Shown here piece by piece: positions 53,126 to 62,094 of a stretch of DNA of 64,000 bases (the stretch's first letter is position 1; each line of letters begins with the position of its first letter). Under the pieces are notes generated by a model that saw only the letters and a list, made by a program, of their open reading frames with translations, did no database searches and was not told the origin of the DNA. The stretch comes from Larkinella knui. GTDB taxonomy: Bacteria; Bacteroidota; Bacteroidia; Cytophagales; Spirosomataceae. The stretch is taken from NCBI RefSeq assembly GCF_003858645.1, contig NZ_RQJP01000006.1, positions 310,001-374,000 on the forward strand, read 5' to 3'. A program made the position numbers and the translations under genes.

Positions 53126-53902
53126 ATGTTTTCTATTTTTCCCTTAAATAGAACTTTCATTCTGACCGTCGCAGGATTGTCCATTTTGGTGGGGCTCATT
53201 GCCTTTACTGAACACCGGCAAAATCACCGGCAATGTGAGGGTATCGACATCCGGATGGACGAAGTGGACGGTCACCGGTTTCTGAACCGGAACGATGTCC
53301 TGAAAACGCTCACCAACGAAGGAGCGGATCCCTTGCTGGGCGATGATTACGCCGACATGGATTTAAAGCTTTTAGAAAAGAGGCTGAAACAGAACGGTTT
53401 GATAAAAAGTTGTCAATTATATCGCGATTTAAAAGGAATTTTGATCGCCGATATCAAGCAGCAACGACCTTTGGCACGGCTGGTTCCGGACGGTGATGAG
53501 GCAAAATCGGCTTATGCCGGTTATTATTTAACAGAAGAGGGTCACTGGTTTCCGTTGTCTCTGAATTACACGGCGCGGGTCGTTTTGGTGTCCGGCCCTT
53601 ACTTTAGCGAACGAAAGTCGCTGACGACGGAGAAAAATCAGCCCTTGCTTGAGTTGCTCAGGCAGATTGAAAAGGACCCGTTCTGGAAAGCACAGGTAGC
53701 GCAGGTGGTGGTCGACCGAAATCGTGAAGTTACGCTGATTCCGCAGGTGGGTGACTGCCTGATCGAAATTGGCCAACCGGTTGAACTGGAGTCGAAATTT
53801 GAAAAGATTAAATTGTTTTACAAACATATCCTGCCATTGAAAGGGTGGGAACGATACCGTAGGGTAAGTGTACAGTACCGTAACCAGATTGTGTGCGAAT
53901 GA
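53126..53902 (+). CDS. ftsQ: Cell division protein FtsQ/DivIB
   Basis: Bitopic inner-membrane division protein (258 aa) with one transmembrane helix near the N-terminus (RTFILTVAGLSILVGLIAFT, about residues 9-28) and a periplasmic part. A POTRA-like region (about 40-115; FLNRNDVLKTLTNEG, LKLLEKRLKQNGLIKSCQLY) precedes the beta domain (AGYYLTEEGHWFPLSLN, LVSGPYF). Sequence conservation in FtsQ is low; position between murC and ftsA supports the call. Its stop overlaps the ftsA start. Confidence 0.88.
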   Translation: MFSIFPLNRTFILTVAGLSILVGLIAFTEHRQNHRQCEGIDIRMDEVDGHRFLNRNDVLKTLTNEGADPLLGDDYADMDLKLLEKRLKQNGLIKSCQLYRDLKGILIADIKQQRPLARLVPDGDEAKSAYAGYYLTEEGHWFPLSLNYTARVVLVSGPYFSERKSLTTEKNQPLLELLRQIEKDPFWKAQVAQVVVDRNREVTLIPQVGDCLIEIGQPVELESKFEKIKLFYKHILPLKGWERYRRVSVQYRNQIVCE

Positions 53903-55311
53903 TACCTAAGCAGGAAGAAATTATAGTTGGACTGGACATTGGTAGCACCAAAGTGTGCGCCGTGGCCGGTCGTCTTATCCGCAATAACGATCACGCTCGC
54001 CTGGATGTCCTGGGCGTGGGAAAAGCCGTCTCCAAAGGAGTCACCAAAGGCTCCGTTGTCAACATTGGCCAGACTGTCGAAGCCATCAACCGGGCCGTTG
54101 AAGAAGCCGCCGGGCAGGCTAACATTGATATTCACGTTGTCAATGTGAGTTTCTCCGGCCAGAACGTAACCGCCCGCCGGCAACACGGAAGCATTACGCG
54201 TACCTCGCCGGGCGATGAAGTCGTCGCCGACGACATCGATCATCTGGTTGGTGACATGTATCGTTCGGTGTTGCCCGCTGGAGCCGAGATCGTTCATGTG
54301 CTGCCGATGGATTTTACGGTCGACAGCGAATCGAACATCGACTATCCCGTTGGCCGAATTGGCGTTAAGCTGGAAGCTGATTTTCAGGTCATTACCGCAC
54401 AAACCAGTTCGGCGTCCTATACCCGGAAGTGTATTCAGCGATCCCGTTCGGTATCCTCCCAGAAAGAGCCCCTCGAAAACGACAAGTTCCTGCTGGCACC
54501 TTTAGCGTCGGCTTTAGCGGTTTTGACCGATGAAGAAAAGCACGCGGGTGTTGCCCTGGTGGACATTGGTGGCGGAACGACCGAAATTGCGATTTACCAC
54601 AAAAACGTGCTGCGGCATGTGGCCGTGGTACCGTATGCGGGAAATAGCCTGACGGCCGACCTTGAAATCGGTTGCCGGGTTTTGCCGACGCAGGCCGAAC
54701 TGCTAAAAACCAAGTTTGGCAGTGCCGATCCGAGCGATTTCCGACTGAACGAAGTTGTTGCCGTTCCGAATCTGAGTGGGCGGCCACCGAAAGATATTCT
54801 CCTGAAGAACGTCGCACTGGTAATTGAAGCCCGTCTGAAAGAAATTGCAGCCATGGTGCAGGCCGAAATCATCCGGTCCGGTTACCGCGACAAACTGGTA
54901 GGTGGCGTTGTTCTGACGGGCGGTACAGCCTCCATTTCGGGCATCGAACGGATTTTTGAACGCGTTACCGGCTTAGATGTTCGGATCGGATTTCCGGATC
55001 AGCTGGAGCACAACGTCAAAGCCGATCTGGTCAGTGATCCGGCTTTTGCCACGGCGGTGGGCCTGGTGTGGGCTGGTTTTAAACGCCTGGACGACCGGAT
55101 TCCGTTACAGCATGCGGTTTTGCACCCGGTAAGCGGGAATGGCCACCTCGGTTCCGGACCCGGATACGGTGGGAATGGCAACAACGGAAAAGAGCCCGTC
55201 AAAGGCAAGGAAAAAGAAAAGAGCGGGGGCAGAATCCTCAAATGGTTTCAGAATTTTCTGAACGACGATATCGGGAAAGAACTCGGTCCCGACGACCGGT
55301 ACAATCAGTAA
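53899..55311 (+). CDS. ftsA: Cell division protein FtsA
   Basis: Actin-like protein that tethers FtsZ filaments to the membrane (470 aa). Phosphate 1 motif IIVGLDIGSTKVCAV at the N-terminus; VVNVSFSGQNVTARRQHGSI lies in the 1C subdomain; phosphate 2 motif VALVDIGGGTTEIAIY (about residue 215) and VLTGGTASISGIE (adenosine site). The C-terminus has a Gly-rich linker and the amphipathic membrane helix ILKWFQNFLND. The ATG at 53899 overlaps the ftsQ stop by four bases; a GTG two codons earlier is possible but less likely. Confidence 0.95.
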   Translation: MIPKQEEIIVGLDIGSTKVCAVAGRLIRNNDHARLDVLGVGKAVSKGVTKGSVVNIGQTVEAINRAVEEAAGQANIDIHVVNVSFSGQNVTARRQHGSITRTSPGDEVVADDIDHLVGDMYRSVLPAGAEIVHVLPMDFTVDSESNIDYPVGRIGVKLEADFQVITAQTSSASYTRKCIQRSRSVSSQKEPLENDKFLLAPLASALAVLTDEEKHAGVALVDIGGGTTEIAIYHKNVLRHVAVVPYAGNSLTADLEIGCRVLPTQAELLKTKFGSADPSDFRLNEVVAVPNLSGRPPKDILLKNVALVIEARLKEIAAMVQAEIIRSGYRDKLVGGVVLTGGTASISGIERIFERVTGLDVRIGFPDQLEHNVKADLVSDPAFATAVGLVWAGFKRLDDRIPLQHAVLHPVSGNGHLGSGPGYGGNGNNGKEPVKGKEKEKSGGRILKWFQNFLNDDIGKELGPDDRYNQ

Positions 55312-55389
55312 GTACTCAGTTTTGGCGGCACGACGCATTGGCTATCCAGCGTTACCAAATATATATTTAAGCAAAAAACATTAGCAGGT

Positions 55390-56799
55390 ATGCCAGAGGC
55401 ATTGGAGTACGGCATGAGGTTTGAATTCCCCGACGAGGAAGATGAACCAATTATTAAGGTAATAGGCGTCGGTGGGGGTGGCAGCAATGCCGTCAACCAC
55501 ATGTTTCGAATGGGCGTAAAGGATGTAGATTTTATCGTTTGCAACACCGATCGCCAGTCGCTGACCAACAGCCCGGTAAAAACCAAAATCCAGCTCGGAG
55601 CCCTTCTGACGTCCGGATTGGGAGCCGGAACCAACCCGGAAGTGGGCCGTCAGGCTGCGTTGGAAAATACGGAAGATATCCGGCAATTGCTGGGTGAACC
55701 CACCAAAATGGTTTTCATTACGGCGGGTATGGGGGGCGGAACCGGTACGGGAGCCGCACCGGTTATTGCGCAGATTGCCCGGGAAATGGGTCTGCTGACG
55801 ATTGCCGTCGTTACGGCTCCGTTCGACTTCGAAGGAATCGAGAAGCTGGATCAGGCCATGCGCGGTATCGACGAATTGAAGGAATACTGCGACACGGTTC
55901 TGGTGATTCTCAACGATAAACTAGCGGAAATATTCGAGGATTTCCCGATGGATCAGGCGTTTGCCAAAGCGGATGACGTATTGGCAAATGCCGTAAAAAG
56001 TATCGCGGAAATCATTACGGTGCAGGGCGAAATCAATGTCGACTTTATGGACGTGAAGCGGGTGCTGGAAGGCGCTGGCCAAGCGGTTATGGGCTCGGCC
56101 GATGCGGAAGGTGAAACCCGTGCATTGACTGCCATTCAGGATGCACTCAACTCGCCGTTGCTCAACGACCGCGACATCCGGGGTGCCAAACGGATTCTGC
56201 TCACGATGGCGTCGGGACCAGATGCCCGCACGACCATGAAGGAACTGCAAATCATTACCGGCTACATCAAGGAAAAAATCGGTAAGGATAAGCAGGCCCA
56301 TCTGTTCAAATACGGTACGATTAAAGACAAAACGCTGGGCAAAAACCTCCGCGTAACGGTGATTGCGGCCGGTTTTGACTTACCGGCCGAACGGCCGGAT
56401 TTCCCGCCAACGAACTGGAAACAGCCCGAACCGGAGCTGAAAAAAGAGGAGGCAACTGACGAATTACCCGGAGAGGAAGAAGACATTGAACTGGTAACGG
56501 AAGATCAGTCCCAGGGTACTGACACGTTAACGCGGGGCGGTGGCAACATCGATGTCGTCCCCGTTCCTGACCCGGTAACCCGCCCTCACCTGACCAGTAT
56601 CGACGATATTCTGGTGGATGAAAAACGGGAAGATGACTTGCTGCAAATCCAGAAAATGATCGAAGGTTTTACGCATGGTCGCTATTCCGAACGCGAGCGC
56701 GAACTGGAAACACCGGCTTTTGCGCGTCAGAAAGTGAATCTTCATGAGCTGCCGCTTCTGGACGAGCGGGATATCATTCGTACCCGCCTGAATGATTAA
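55390..56799 (+). CDS. ftsZ: Cell division protein FtsZ
   Basis: Tubulin-like GTPase that forms the Z ring (469 aa). [15 protein letters not shown] at the N-terminus, the GTP-binding tubulin signature [18 protein letters not shown] (about residue 115), the T7 loop region with [15 protein letters not shown] and the core domain up to about 325 are typical. A long acidic linker ([18 protein letters not shown]) and a C-terminal tail ([14 protein letters not shown]) follow; the C-terminal peptide for FtsA binding is less standard. It closes the cluster and is followed by a strong hairpin. Confidence 0.96.
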   Translation: MPEALEYGMRFEFPDEEDEPIIKVIGVGGGGSNAVNHMFRMGVKDVDFIVCNTDRQSLTNSPVKTKIQLGALLTSGLGAGTNPEVGRQAALENTEDIRQLLGEPTKMVFITAGMGGGTGTGAAPVIAQIAREMGLLTIAVVTAPFDFEGIEKLDQAMRGIDELKEYCDTVLVILNDKLAEIFEDFPMDQAFAKADDVLANAVKSIAEIITVQGEINVDFMDVKRVLEGAGQAVMGSADAEGETRALTAIQDALNSPLLNDRDIRGAKRILLTMASGPDARTTMKELQIITGYIKEKIGKDKQAHLFKYGTIKDKTLGKNLRVTVIAAGFDLPAERPDFPPTNWKQPEPELKKEEATDELPGEEEDIELVTEDQSQGTDTLTRGGGNIDVVPVPDPVTRPHLTSIDDILVDEKREDDLLQIQKMIEGFTHGRYSERERELETPAFARQKVNLHELPLLDERDIIRTRLND

Positions 56800-56818
56800 A
56801 CTCGATGGTCATAACTTC

Positions 56819-56855
56819 ACATGCCAAAGACGCCTTTCGGGCGTCTTTGGCATGT
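56819..56855. terminator. Hairpin after ftsZ
   Basis: A perfect 16-bp stem (ACATGCCAAAGACGCC with its complement) around TTTCG. It lacks a T run but closes the cluster 20 bases past the ftsZ stop and may also serve the convergent reductase gene. Confidence 0.65.
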
Positions 56856-56891
56856 AGAGCAATCCTGATCTCTTACAAACAGTTCACTGGC

Positions 56892-57740
56892 TCAGTCCCG
56901 GTTTTTCAGAAAGGCAGTCAAACTGACCGGAGGGCGGCCCAGCAAGGTTTGCAGCGCGGTATCAGGCTGATTGAAATCATTGTGCTTCATGGCTTCGGCC
57001 ATTCCTGAGTAGACTTTGACGACCGGAGCCGGCAAGTGCTTCATTAGTTCGGCTTCGTAAGCACTGGTCGGAATGTCTACGTATTCGACGGGAGTTCCGT
57101 TCTGGGTGAGCGCATCGGCAATATCGCTGAACGACCAGGCCACCGGAGATCCAATATCATAGATTTTGTTCGCGTGACCTTCCGTAGTCAGGGCGTTTGC
57201 CAGGGCTTCGGCCATATCGGCCCGTAAGGCAAAACTAACTTTGCCATCACCAGCCGGAAAATAGAGTTTACCGGACTGAGCCGCGTTGCCAATGACCATC
57301 GGCAGCACATCCAGGTAAATGTTGTTGCGGAAAATGGTGTAGGTCAATCCCGATTCTTTCAGCGCCTTTTCGGTGAGATAATGATCAATGCCGGGCGTAA
57401 ACCGCGCATCAGGTGATGGATTCGTGGCGCTGGTATAGAAAATATGCTTTACACCGGCTTCTTTGGCGGCCTGTACCGCAGCGGTATGCTGCCGAACCCG
57501 TTCTTCACCAACGGCTGAACTGGAAATCAGCAGGAGTTGGTCGACGCCAGCCAGGCTTGCCGCCAACGACGCCGGGTTGTTGTAATCACCCGTGCGAACC
57601 TGTACGCCTTTAGCCGTTAAATCGGCAACTTTTGCGGGGTCTCTGACGATGGCAATCAGTGAACCGGGGCTGGTTTTGGTCAATAAATAGTCGAGCGTGG
57701 TTTTTCCTAAATGGCCAGAGGCTCCGGTGATGGCGATCAT
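56892..57740 (-). CDS. NmrA/QorB-like NAD(P)H:quinone reductase
   Basis: A 282-residue atypical short-chain dehydrogenase. NAD(P) motif MIAITGASGHLGKTTLDYL at the N-terminus, then RTGDYNNPASLAASLAGVD, YTSATNPSPDARF and the YLTEKALKESGLTYTIFRN region. These match the QorB (YtfG) branch that reduces quinones. It is divergent from an HxlR regulator, the arrangement known for qorB and qorR in other bacteria, and the shared 102-base gap holds repeated TTTGGTAACT sites. Confidence 0.87.
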   Translation of the reverse strand: MIAITGASGHLGKTTLDYLLTKTSPGSLIAIVRDPAKVADLTAKGVQVRTGDYNNPASLAASLAGVDQLLLISSSAVGEERVRQHTAAVQAAKEAGVKHIFYTSATNPSPDARFTPGIDHYLTEKALKESGLTYTIFRNNIYLDVLPMVIGNAAQSGKLYFPAGDGKVSFALRADMAEALANALTTEGHANKIYDIGSPVAWSFSDIADALTQNGTPVEYVDIPTSAYEAELMKHLPAPVVKVYSGMAEAMKHNDFNQPDTALQTLLGRPPVSLTAFLKNRD

Positions 57741-57767
57741 GGTATGAATTGATTTTAACAGCTTATT

Positions 57768-57802
57768 AGTTACTTTTGGTAACTCAAATGTATTTGGTAA
57801 CT
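57768..57802. promoter_or_regulatory. Candidate HxlR operator
   Basis: AGTTAC-TTTTG-GTAACT (57768-57784) is an inverted repeat, and TTTGGTAACT recurs 18 bases later (57793-57802). Both lie in the divergent gap of the QorB-like and HxlR genes. Confidence 0.55.
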
Positions 57803-57842
57803 AAAGTTCTCACAAGAAGGCATTTCTTGGTACGTCAGGCAC

Positions 57843-58289
57843 ATGGACAGAACTAATGTTGATTATCAGCAGGATAGCTTGCAAAAAAAGCTGAATAAAA
57901 TTTTACAGCCCACCGTGGGCGTCCTGGCGCCGTGCCCCATTCGGAACATTCTTGACCGTTTTAGTGATAAATGGTCCACCTTATCGATTTTTCACCTGGG
58001 CGATGCAGGCACGTTGCGGTTCAATGAATTGAAGAAGCGAATCGACGGGATTTCGCAGCGGATGCTTACCGTAACGCTTCGGACGCTGGAACGCGACGGG
58101 TTGGTAAAACGCCGGATGTTTCCCGAAATACCGCCCCGGGTTGAATACGAACTGACCGAGTTAGGCCGAAGTTTTTTGATGCAGATTATAGAACTTGGCG
58201 AGTGGGCAAGCGATAACAGCGACCAAATTCTAAAAGCCCGGGAACAGTATGCCACCCGGGAACATTCGGCAAGCGCCGTAAAATGGTGA
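57843..58289 (+). CDS. HxlR family transcriptional regulator
   Basis: A 148-residue winged-helix regulator. The HxlR core is clear: APCPIRNILDRFSDKWSTLS (Cys at about 31), then LRFNELKKRIDGISQRMLTV, LRTLERDGLVKRRMFPEIPP and VEYELTELGRSF. The Cys before the Pro-Ile is the conserved residue that senses quinones or aldehydes in QorR/HypR-type members. It is divergent from the QorB-like reductase and likely represses it until oxidised. Confidence 0.9.
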   Translation: MDRTNVDYQQDSLQKKLNKILQPTVGVLAPCPIRNILDRFSDKWSTLSIFHLGDAGTLRFNELKKRIDGISQRMLTVTLRTLERDGLVKRRMFPEIPPRVEYELTELGRSFLMQIIELGEWASDNSDQILKAREQYATREHSASAVKW

Positions 58290-58327
58290 GTTTGTAATCA
58301 GGCACTTCTCGTGAAGGAGCCCCGCAA

Positions 58328-58888
58328 TCAAAATTCAATCAGCTGCTGCGCCTGTTGTTGCAACAGCAGGTTATACAAATCATTGTGCAACGCCCCCTCT
58401 TTCCAGTAGTTCCTGATCTGTGCCAGTTTTACGCGAAGCGCTAATGTATTGGTTCCGAGGTAACTAAAAATATCGTTTAAATGGCTGAGAGCCAGTGCTC
58501 CGCCCTGGTGATTGGCCGACAGACCAACGAGGGCCACTTTTTTATTCGATAAACCGCTGGGGTAGCTCATACCGTCGATGAAGGCTTTCAGAACGCCGGG
58601 GTACGAATTGTTGTATTCCGGAACGATAAACACCATTTTCTTCGCCCGTTCAACCACTTCCTTGTAGCGGTTGAACTCCGGGTTTTTTCCCGTATTTTCG
58701 TACAAAGCCGTTGTCACAAAATCCGGGGGAAGCCCGCTCAAGTCGAGAATACTACTTTGGCTACCAAGCTCTTGCAGAATAGTGTGGTAATAATCAGCAA
58801 TATGGCGCGACATGGAGTCTTTCCGATTGGTGCCGACAATGATAATAATTGAATTTTCGCTTACCGGTTCGGTAGGATTTGGATTCAT
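58328..58888 (-). CDS. NADPH-dependent FMN reductase family protein
   Basis: A 186-residue flavodoxin-fold reductase. The FMN phosphate loop is IIIIVGTNRKDSMSRHIADY (residues about 14-33) and the second FMN site is FIVPEYNNSYPGVLKAFID (about 98-116), the form found in azoreductase/chromate reductase-like proteins. It lies beside the HxlR/QorB pair and may serve quinone or redox detoxification, though no shared operator is seen. Confidence 0.88.
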   Translation of the reverse strand: MNPNPTEPVSENSIIIIVGTNRKDSMSRHIADYYHTILQELGSQSSILDLSGLPPDFVTTALYENTGKNPEFNRYKEVVERAKKMVFIVPEYNNSYPGVLKAFIDGMSYPSGLSNKKVALVGLSANHQGGALALSHLNDIFSYLGTNTLALRVKLAQIRNYWKEGALHNDLYNLLLQQQAQQLIEF

Positions 58889-58967
58889 ACCCTTGATTTC
58901 GTTCGACTGACTTATACACTCAGTTGCAGCAATAACAACCCATTCCGGTTTTAGTTCAAGTATAAAA

Positions 58968-59666
58968 ATGACCCATCAAGACGTTAAAGTGGAGTTGATG
59001 GCCCTGGGGAATCCCGAAAAAGCCGTTTTTTTCAAACGATTTTTCAAAACCGGGCCGGGGCAATACGGCGAGGGCGATGTATTTCTGGGCCTGTCGGTAC
59101 CGCAACAGCGGATTGTCGCTCAAAAGTATCGTCTGCTTTCTGCCGACGAAACGGAAAAGCTGGTGCAGGATGCGTATCACGAATGCCGCCTGACCGGTTT
59201 ACTCATCTGGACCAATCAGGCGAAGCGCCCCGGCGAGGAAAACCGGCAACTGATTTTTGACTATTATCTCCGCAATAAGCATTTCGTCAATAACTGGGAT
59301 CTGGTGGACACGAGTTGCCCCGGCATCGTCGGAAACTACCTGCTCAACAAAGACCGCGGTATTTTATACGAACTGGCCCGGGAAAACTACCTGTGGTCGC
59401 AGCGGATTGCGATGATTTCCACGCTGGCTTTTATCCGCAAAAATCAATTTCAGGACACTTTTCAGATCGCCGAACTGTTGCTCAGTCATCGGCACGATTT
59501 GATTCATAAAGCCGTTGGCTGGATGTTGCGGGAGGTTGGCAAAAAGAATCCGGATGCACTGGAAGAGTTTCTGCACGACCACGCGGGGCGGTTTCCACGG
59601 ACGGCTTTGCGGTATGCCATCGAGCGGTTTGAGCCGGCGCGTCGAAAGTACTACCTTGATCTATGA
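58968..59666 (+). CDS. DNA alkylation repair protein (AlkD family)
   Basis: A 232-residue HEAT-like repeat protein of the AlkD DNA glycosylase family, which removes positively charged alkylated bases such as N7-methylguanine. Diagnostic segments: FFKTGPGQYGEGDVFLGL near residue 25-42, FVNNWDLVDTSCPGIVG (Trp and Asp of the active site) at about 108-124, and LIHKAVGWMLREVGKK followed by FPRTALRYAIERF near the C-terminus. No adaptive-response regulator is adjacent. Confidence 0.92.
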   Translation: MTHQDVKVELMALGNPEKAVFFKRFFKTGPGQYGEGDVFLGLSVPQQRIVAQKYRLLSADETEKLVQDAYHECRLTGLLIWTNQAKRPGEENRQLIFDYYLRNKHFVNNWDLVDTSCPGIVGNYLLNKDRGILYELARENYLWSQRIAMISTLAFIRKNQFQDTFQIAELLLSHRHDLIHKAVGWMLREVGKKNPDALEEFLHDHAGRFPRTALRYAIERFEPARRKYYLDL

Positions 59667-59687
59667 CCACCCCTGCCGTTTTCTTAC

Positions 59688-59695
59688 TATCTTTG
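59688..59695 (+). promoter_or_regulatory. Predicted -7 element before accD
   Basis: TATCTTTG, full match to TAnnTTTG, 59 bases before the accD start; no clear -33 partner at the usual distance. Confidence 0.35.
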
Positions 59696-59754
59696 CCCCC
59701 TGCTCTAAAAGAAAAGGTACTGATTGCGAACTGTTAACTGGAGACTGACACCCT

Positions 59755-60597
59755 ATGTCGTGGTTTATCCGTAAAGAAAAAGGTATCAACACGCCCACCG
59801 AAGAGAAGCGCGAAGCGCCGGACGGATTGTGGTACCAATGCCCGAATTGCAAGAAAATAATGCACACGCGGGAGCATAAAGTCAACGCTTATACCTGCGT
59901 ACACTGCAACTACCACGAAAAAATTGGTTCGGATGCGTATTTTTCCATCCTGTTCGACGACGGTATTTTTACCGAACTGGATGCCAATATGACCTCCGGC
60001 GATCCGCTGAAATTTGTCGATACGAAGCCGTATCCGGAGCGGGTAAAAGCGACCATCAACAAAACCCACCTGAAAGATGCCGTTCGGTCGGCCTACGGGA
60101 AGGTGAACGAACTGGACGTCACGATTGCCTGCATGGATTTTAACTTCATCGGGGGTTCGATGGGATCGGTGGTGGGCGAAAAAATTGCGCGGGCCATCGA
60201 TCATTCGCTGAAAACCCGGACGCCGTTCGTGATGATTTCGCGGTCGGGTGGAGCGCGGATGATGGAAGCCGGTTATTCGCTGATGCAAATGGCCAAAACG
60301 TCCGCCAAACTGGCGCTGTTGTCGAAGGAGAAAATACCGTATGTTTCCCTGTTGACCGACCCGACAACCGGCGGTGTAACGGCTTCGTTTGCGATGCTGG
60401 GCGATTTCAACATTGCCGAGCCGGGTGCTTTGATCGGTTTTGCCGGTCCCCGCGTCATTCGCGAAACCATCGGAAAGAACCTGCCCGAAGGCTTCCAAAG
60501 CGCCGAGTTTGTTCTCGACCACGGTTTCCTGGACTTCATCGTCGATCGGAAAGATTTGAAAGACAAGCTGACGAGTTTGTTTAAAATGTTGCAGTAG
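59755..60597 (+). CDS. accD: Acetyl-CoA carboxylase carboxyltransferase subunit beta
   Basis: Beta subunit of the carboxyltransferase in the first step of fatty-acid synthesis (280 aa). N-terminal zinc ribbon with four Cys ([10 protein letters not shown] and [11 protein letters not shown], about residues 26-50), then the crotonase-fold domain with [36 protein letters not shown] and [30 protein letters not shown]. The partner accA is not in the window. A short DUF4160 gene follows nine bases after the stop. Confidence 0.95.
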   Translation: MSWFIRKEKGINTPTEEKREAPDGLWYQCPNCKKIMHTREHKVNAYTCVHCNYHEKIGSDAYFSILFDDGIFTELDANMTSGDPLKFVDTKPYPERVKATINKTHLKDAVRSAYGKVNELDVTIACMDFNFIGGSMGSVVGEKIARAIDHSLKTRTPFVMISRSGGARMMEAGYSLMQMAKTSAKLALLSKEKIPYVSLLTDPTTGGVTASFAMLGDFNIAEPGALIGFAGPRVIRETIGKNLPEGFQSAEFVLDHGFLDFIVDRKDLKDKLTSLFKMLQ

Positions 60598-60606
60598 CGT
60601 TTCTGT

Positions 60607-60837
60607 ATGCCGACGATTTGGATACAGGATGGTTTTCGGTTTTTCTTTTTTAGCAACGAACATGAGCCATTACACGTTCATATCGAAAAGGGTGACTCCG
60701 CTGCGAAGTTTAATTTAATACCGGTCGCTTTGGTGAAGAATGAGGGCATGAAAAGCAAAGACCTGAAGAAAGCCGAAGCAATCATCGTTGAACGACAGCA
60801 GGAGTTCATTACGAAATGGAAAAGCTATTTTAATTGA
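60607..60837 (+). CDS. DUF4160 family protein
   Basis: A 76-residue protein with the DUF4160 pattern: GFRFFFFSNEHEPLHVHIEK (acidic and His residues in EHxPxHVHI), then a Lys-rich segment and a C-terminal helix ending WKSYFN. DUF4160 genes are usually paired with DUF2442 genes, as here; the pair behaves like a small toxin-antitoxin type module in distribution, but its activity is not established. It begins nine bases after accD. Confidence 0.82.
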   Translation: MPTIWIQDGFRFFFFSNEHEPLHVHIEKGDSAAKFNLIPVALVKNEGMKSKDLKKAEAIIVERQQEFITKWKSYFN

Positions 60838-60845
60838 AGATTGAC

Positions 60846-61103
60846 ATGGATACTGCGACGTTATTGAAAAGCTTAAAGGTAAATACCGTCTGGTTCGATG
60901 CCGAAAAGGTTTATTTTAATCTTACAGATGGACGAACGATCGGTAGTCCCCTAACCTGGTTTCCGAGACTTAAGAATGCCAGCGATAGCCAACGTCAAAA
61001 CTGGCGTTTGATTGCGGGCGGCTACGGAGTTCACTGGGAGGAAATTGACGAGGATCTATCGGCGGAAGGTATGTTACTCTACAATCTTCAAACAAACCCG
61101 TAA
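60846..61103 (+). CDS. DUF2442 family protein
   Basis: An 85-residue protein with the DUF2442 pattern VWFDAEKVYFNLTDGRTIG, SPLTWFPRLKNAS, NWRLIAGGYGVHWEEIDEDL. The ATG at 60846 is used; a TTG at 60834 would overlap the DUF4160 stop (TTGA) and is an equally possible coupled start. It is the partner of the DUF4160 gene. The radical SAM gene begins five bases after its stop. Confidence 0.82.
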   Translation: MDTATLLKSLKVNTVWFDAEKVYFNLTDGRTIGSPLTWFPRLKNASDSQRQNWRLIAGGYGVHWEEIDEDLSAEGMLLYNLQTNP

Positions 61104-61107
61104 CTAC

Positions 61108-62085
61108 ATGCGCCTGGTCTCCCACCCCGTTCTCTGCAATTACTACATCACCTATCGCTGCAACGCGACCTGTAGTTTCTGCGACATCTGGGAGCGCCCC
61201 TCGCCCTATGTGACGCTGGAGAACATGCGCGACAACCTGCGGGATTTGAAACGGCTGGGTGTCCGCGTCATCGATTTTACGGGGGGCGAACCGCTGCTGC
61301 ATCGCCAGCTGGACGACTTGCTCCGCGAAGCCAAGAACCTCGGCCTGATTACGACCATCACGACCAACGGGCTGCTGTACCCGAAATACGCCGAACGACT
61401 GCACGGCCTGGTCGATATGCTGCATTTTTCGCTGGATTCACCGATTGCCGAAGAACACGACAAATCACGGGGTGTGAAGTGTTTCGACAAGGTGATGGAG
61501 TCCATCGCCATCGCCCGCAGGCTGGGCGAACGACCGGACATTCTGTTTACGGTTTTCGAACACAACGTTCACCAGATCAAGCAACTTCACGAAGAAATCT
61601 GCCTGCCGAACGATCTGGTGCTGATTCTGAACCCGGTTTTTGAGTACAATGACGTCGAAACCGGGGGCGGTTTTTCGGAGAAAACCCTGCAGGAAATGAC
61701 GCGGTGGGGCAAGCAGAAAAACGTATACCTCAACGACGCCTTCATTCAGCTCCGGCGCGACGGCGGCAACCACGTCGAAGATCCGGTTTGTCTGGCCGGC
61801 AGCACCACGCTCGTAATTTCTCCGGAAAACAAACTGGTATTGCCCTGCTACCACCTGGGCCTGAAAGATTTTCCTATCGAAGGCCAGTTGTATAACCTGT
61901 ACCGCTCCGACGAAGTGCAGAAATTGGTTGCGCTCGAGGGCCGTCTGCCAGCCTGCGAAGGGTGCGCCATCAACTGCTACATGCAGCCGTCGTTCGCTGT
62001 TGAAATGAACCGGTATTGGTGGAAGGCTCTTCCCAGCACGTTAAAGTACAACCGCATCAAGGGCACCTGGAAGCAATTGTTCTAA
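61108..62085 (+). CDS. Radical SAM protein with SPASM-like C-terminal cysteines
   Basis: A 325-residue radical SAM enzyme. The [4Fe-4S] motif is CNATCSFCDIWERP (residues about 15-28), followed by DFTGGEPLLHRQLDDLL (GGEP motif for SAM) and TTITTNGLLYPKYAERL. The C-terminal part has several Cys residues (DPVCLAGS, LPCYHLG, ACEGCAINCYMQPSF) that could bind an auxiliary cluster, as in SPASM/twitch domains. No peptide precursor or partner was seen nearby. The start is set at MRLVSHPVLCNYY; the frame is open 32 codons upstream, antisense in character and overlapping DUF2442. Confidence 0.86.
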   Translation: MRLVSHPVLCNYYITYRCNATCSFCDIWERPSPYVTLENMRDNLRDLKRLGVRVIDFTGGEPLLHRQLDDLLREAKNLGLITTITTNGLLYPKYAERLHGLVDMLHFSLDSPIAEEHDKSRGVKCFDKVMESIAIARRLGERPDILFTVFEHNVHQIKQLHEEICLPNDLVLILNPVFEYNDVETGGGFSEKTLQEMTRWGKQKNVYLNDAFIQLRRDGGNHVEDPVCLAGSTTLVISPENKLVLPCYHLGLKDFPIEGQLYNLYRSDEVQKLVALEGRLPACEGCAINCYMQPSFAVEMNRYWWKALPSTLKYNRIKGTWKQLF

Positions 62086-62094
62086 GCGGTTTTT

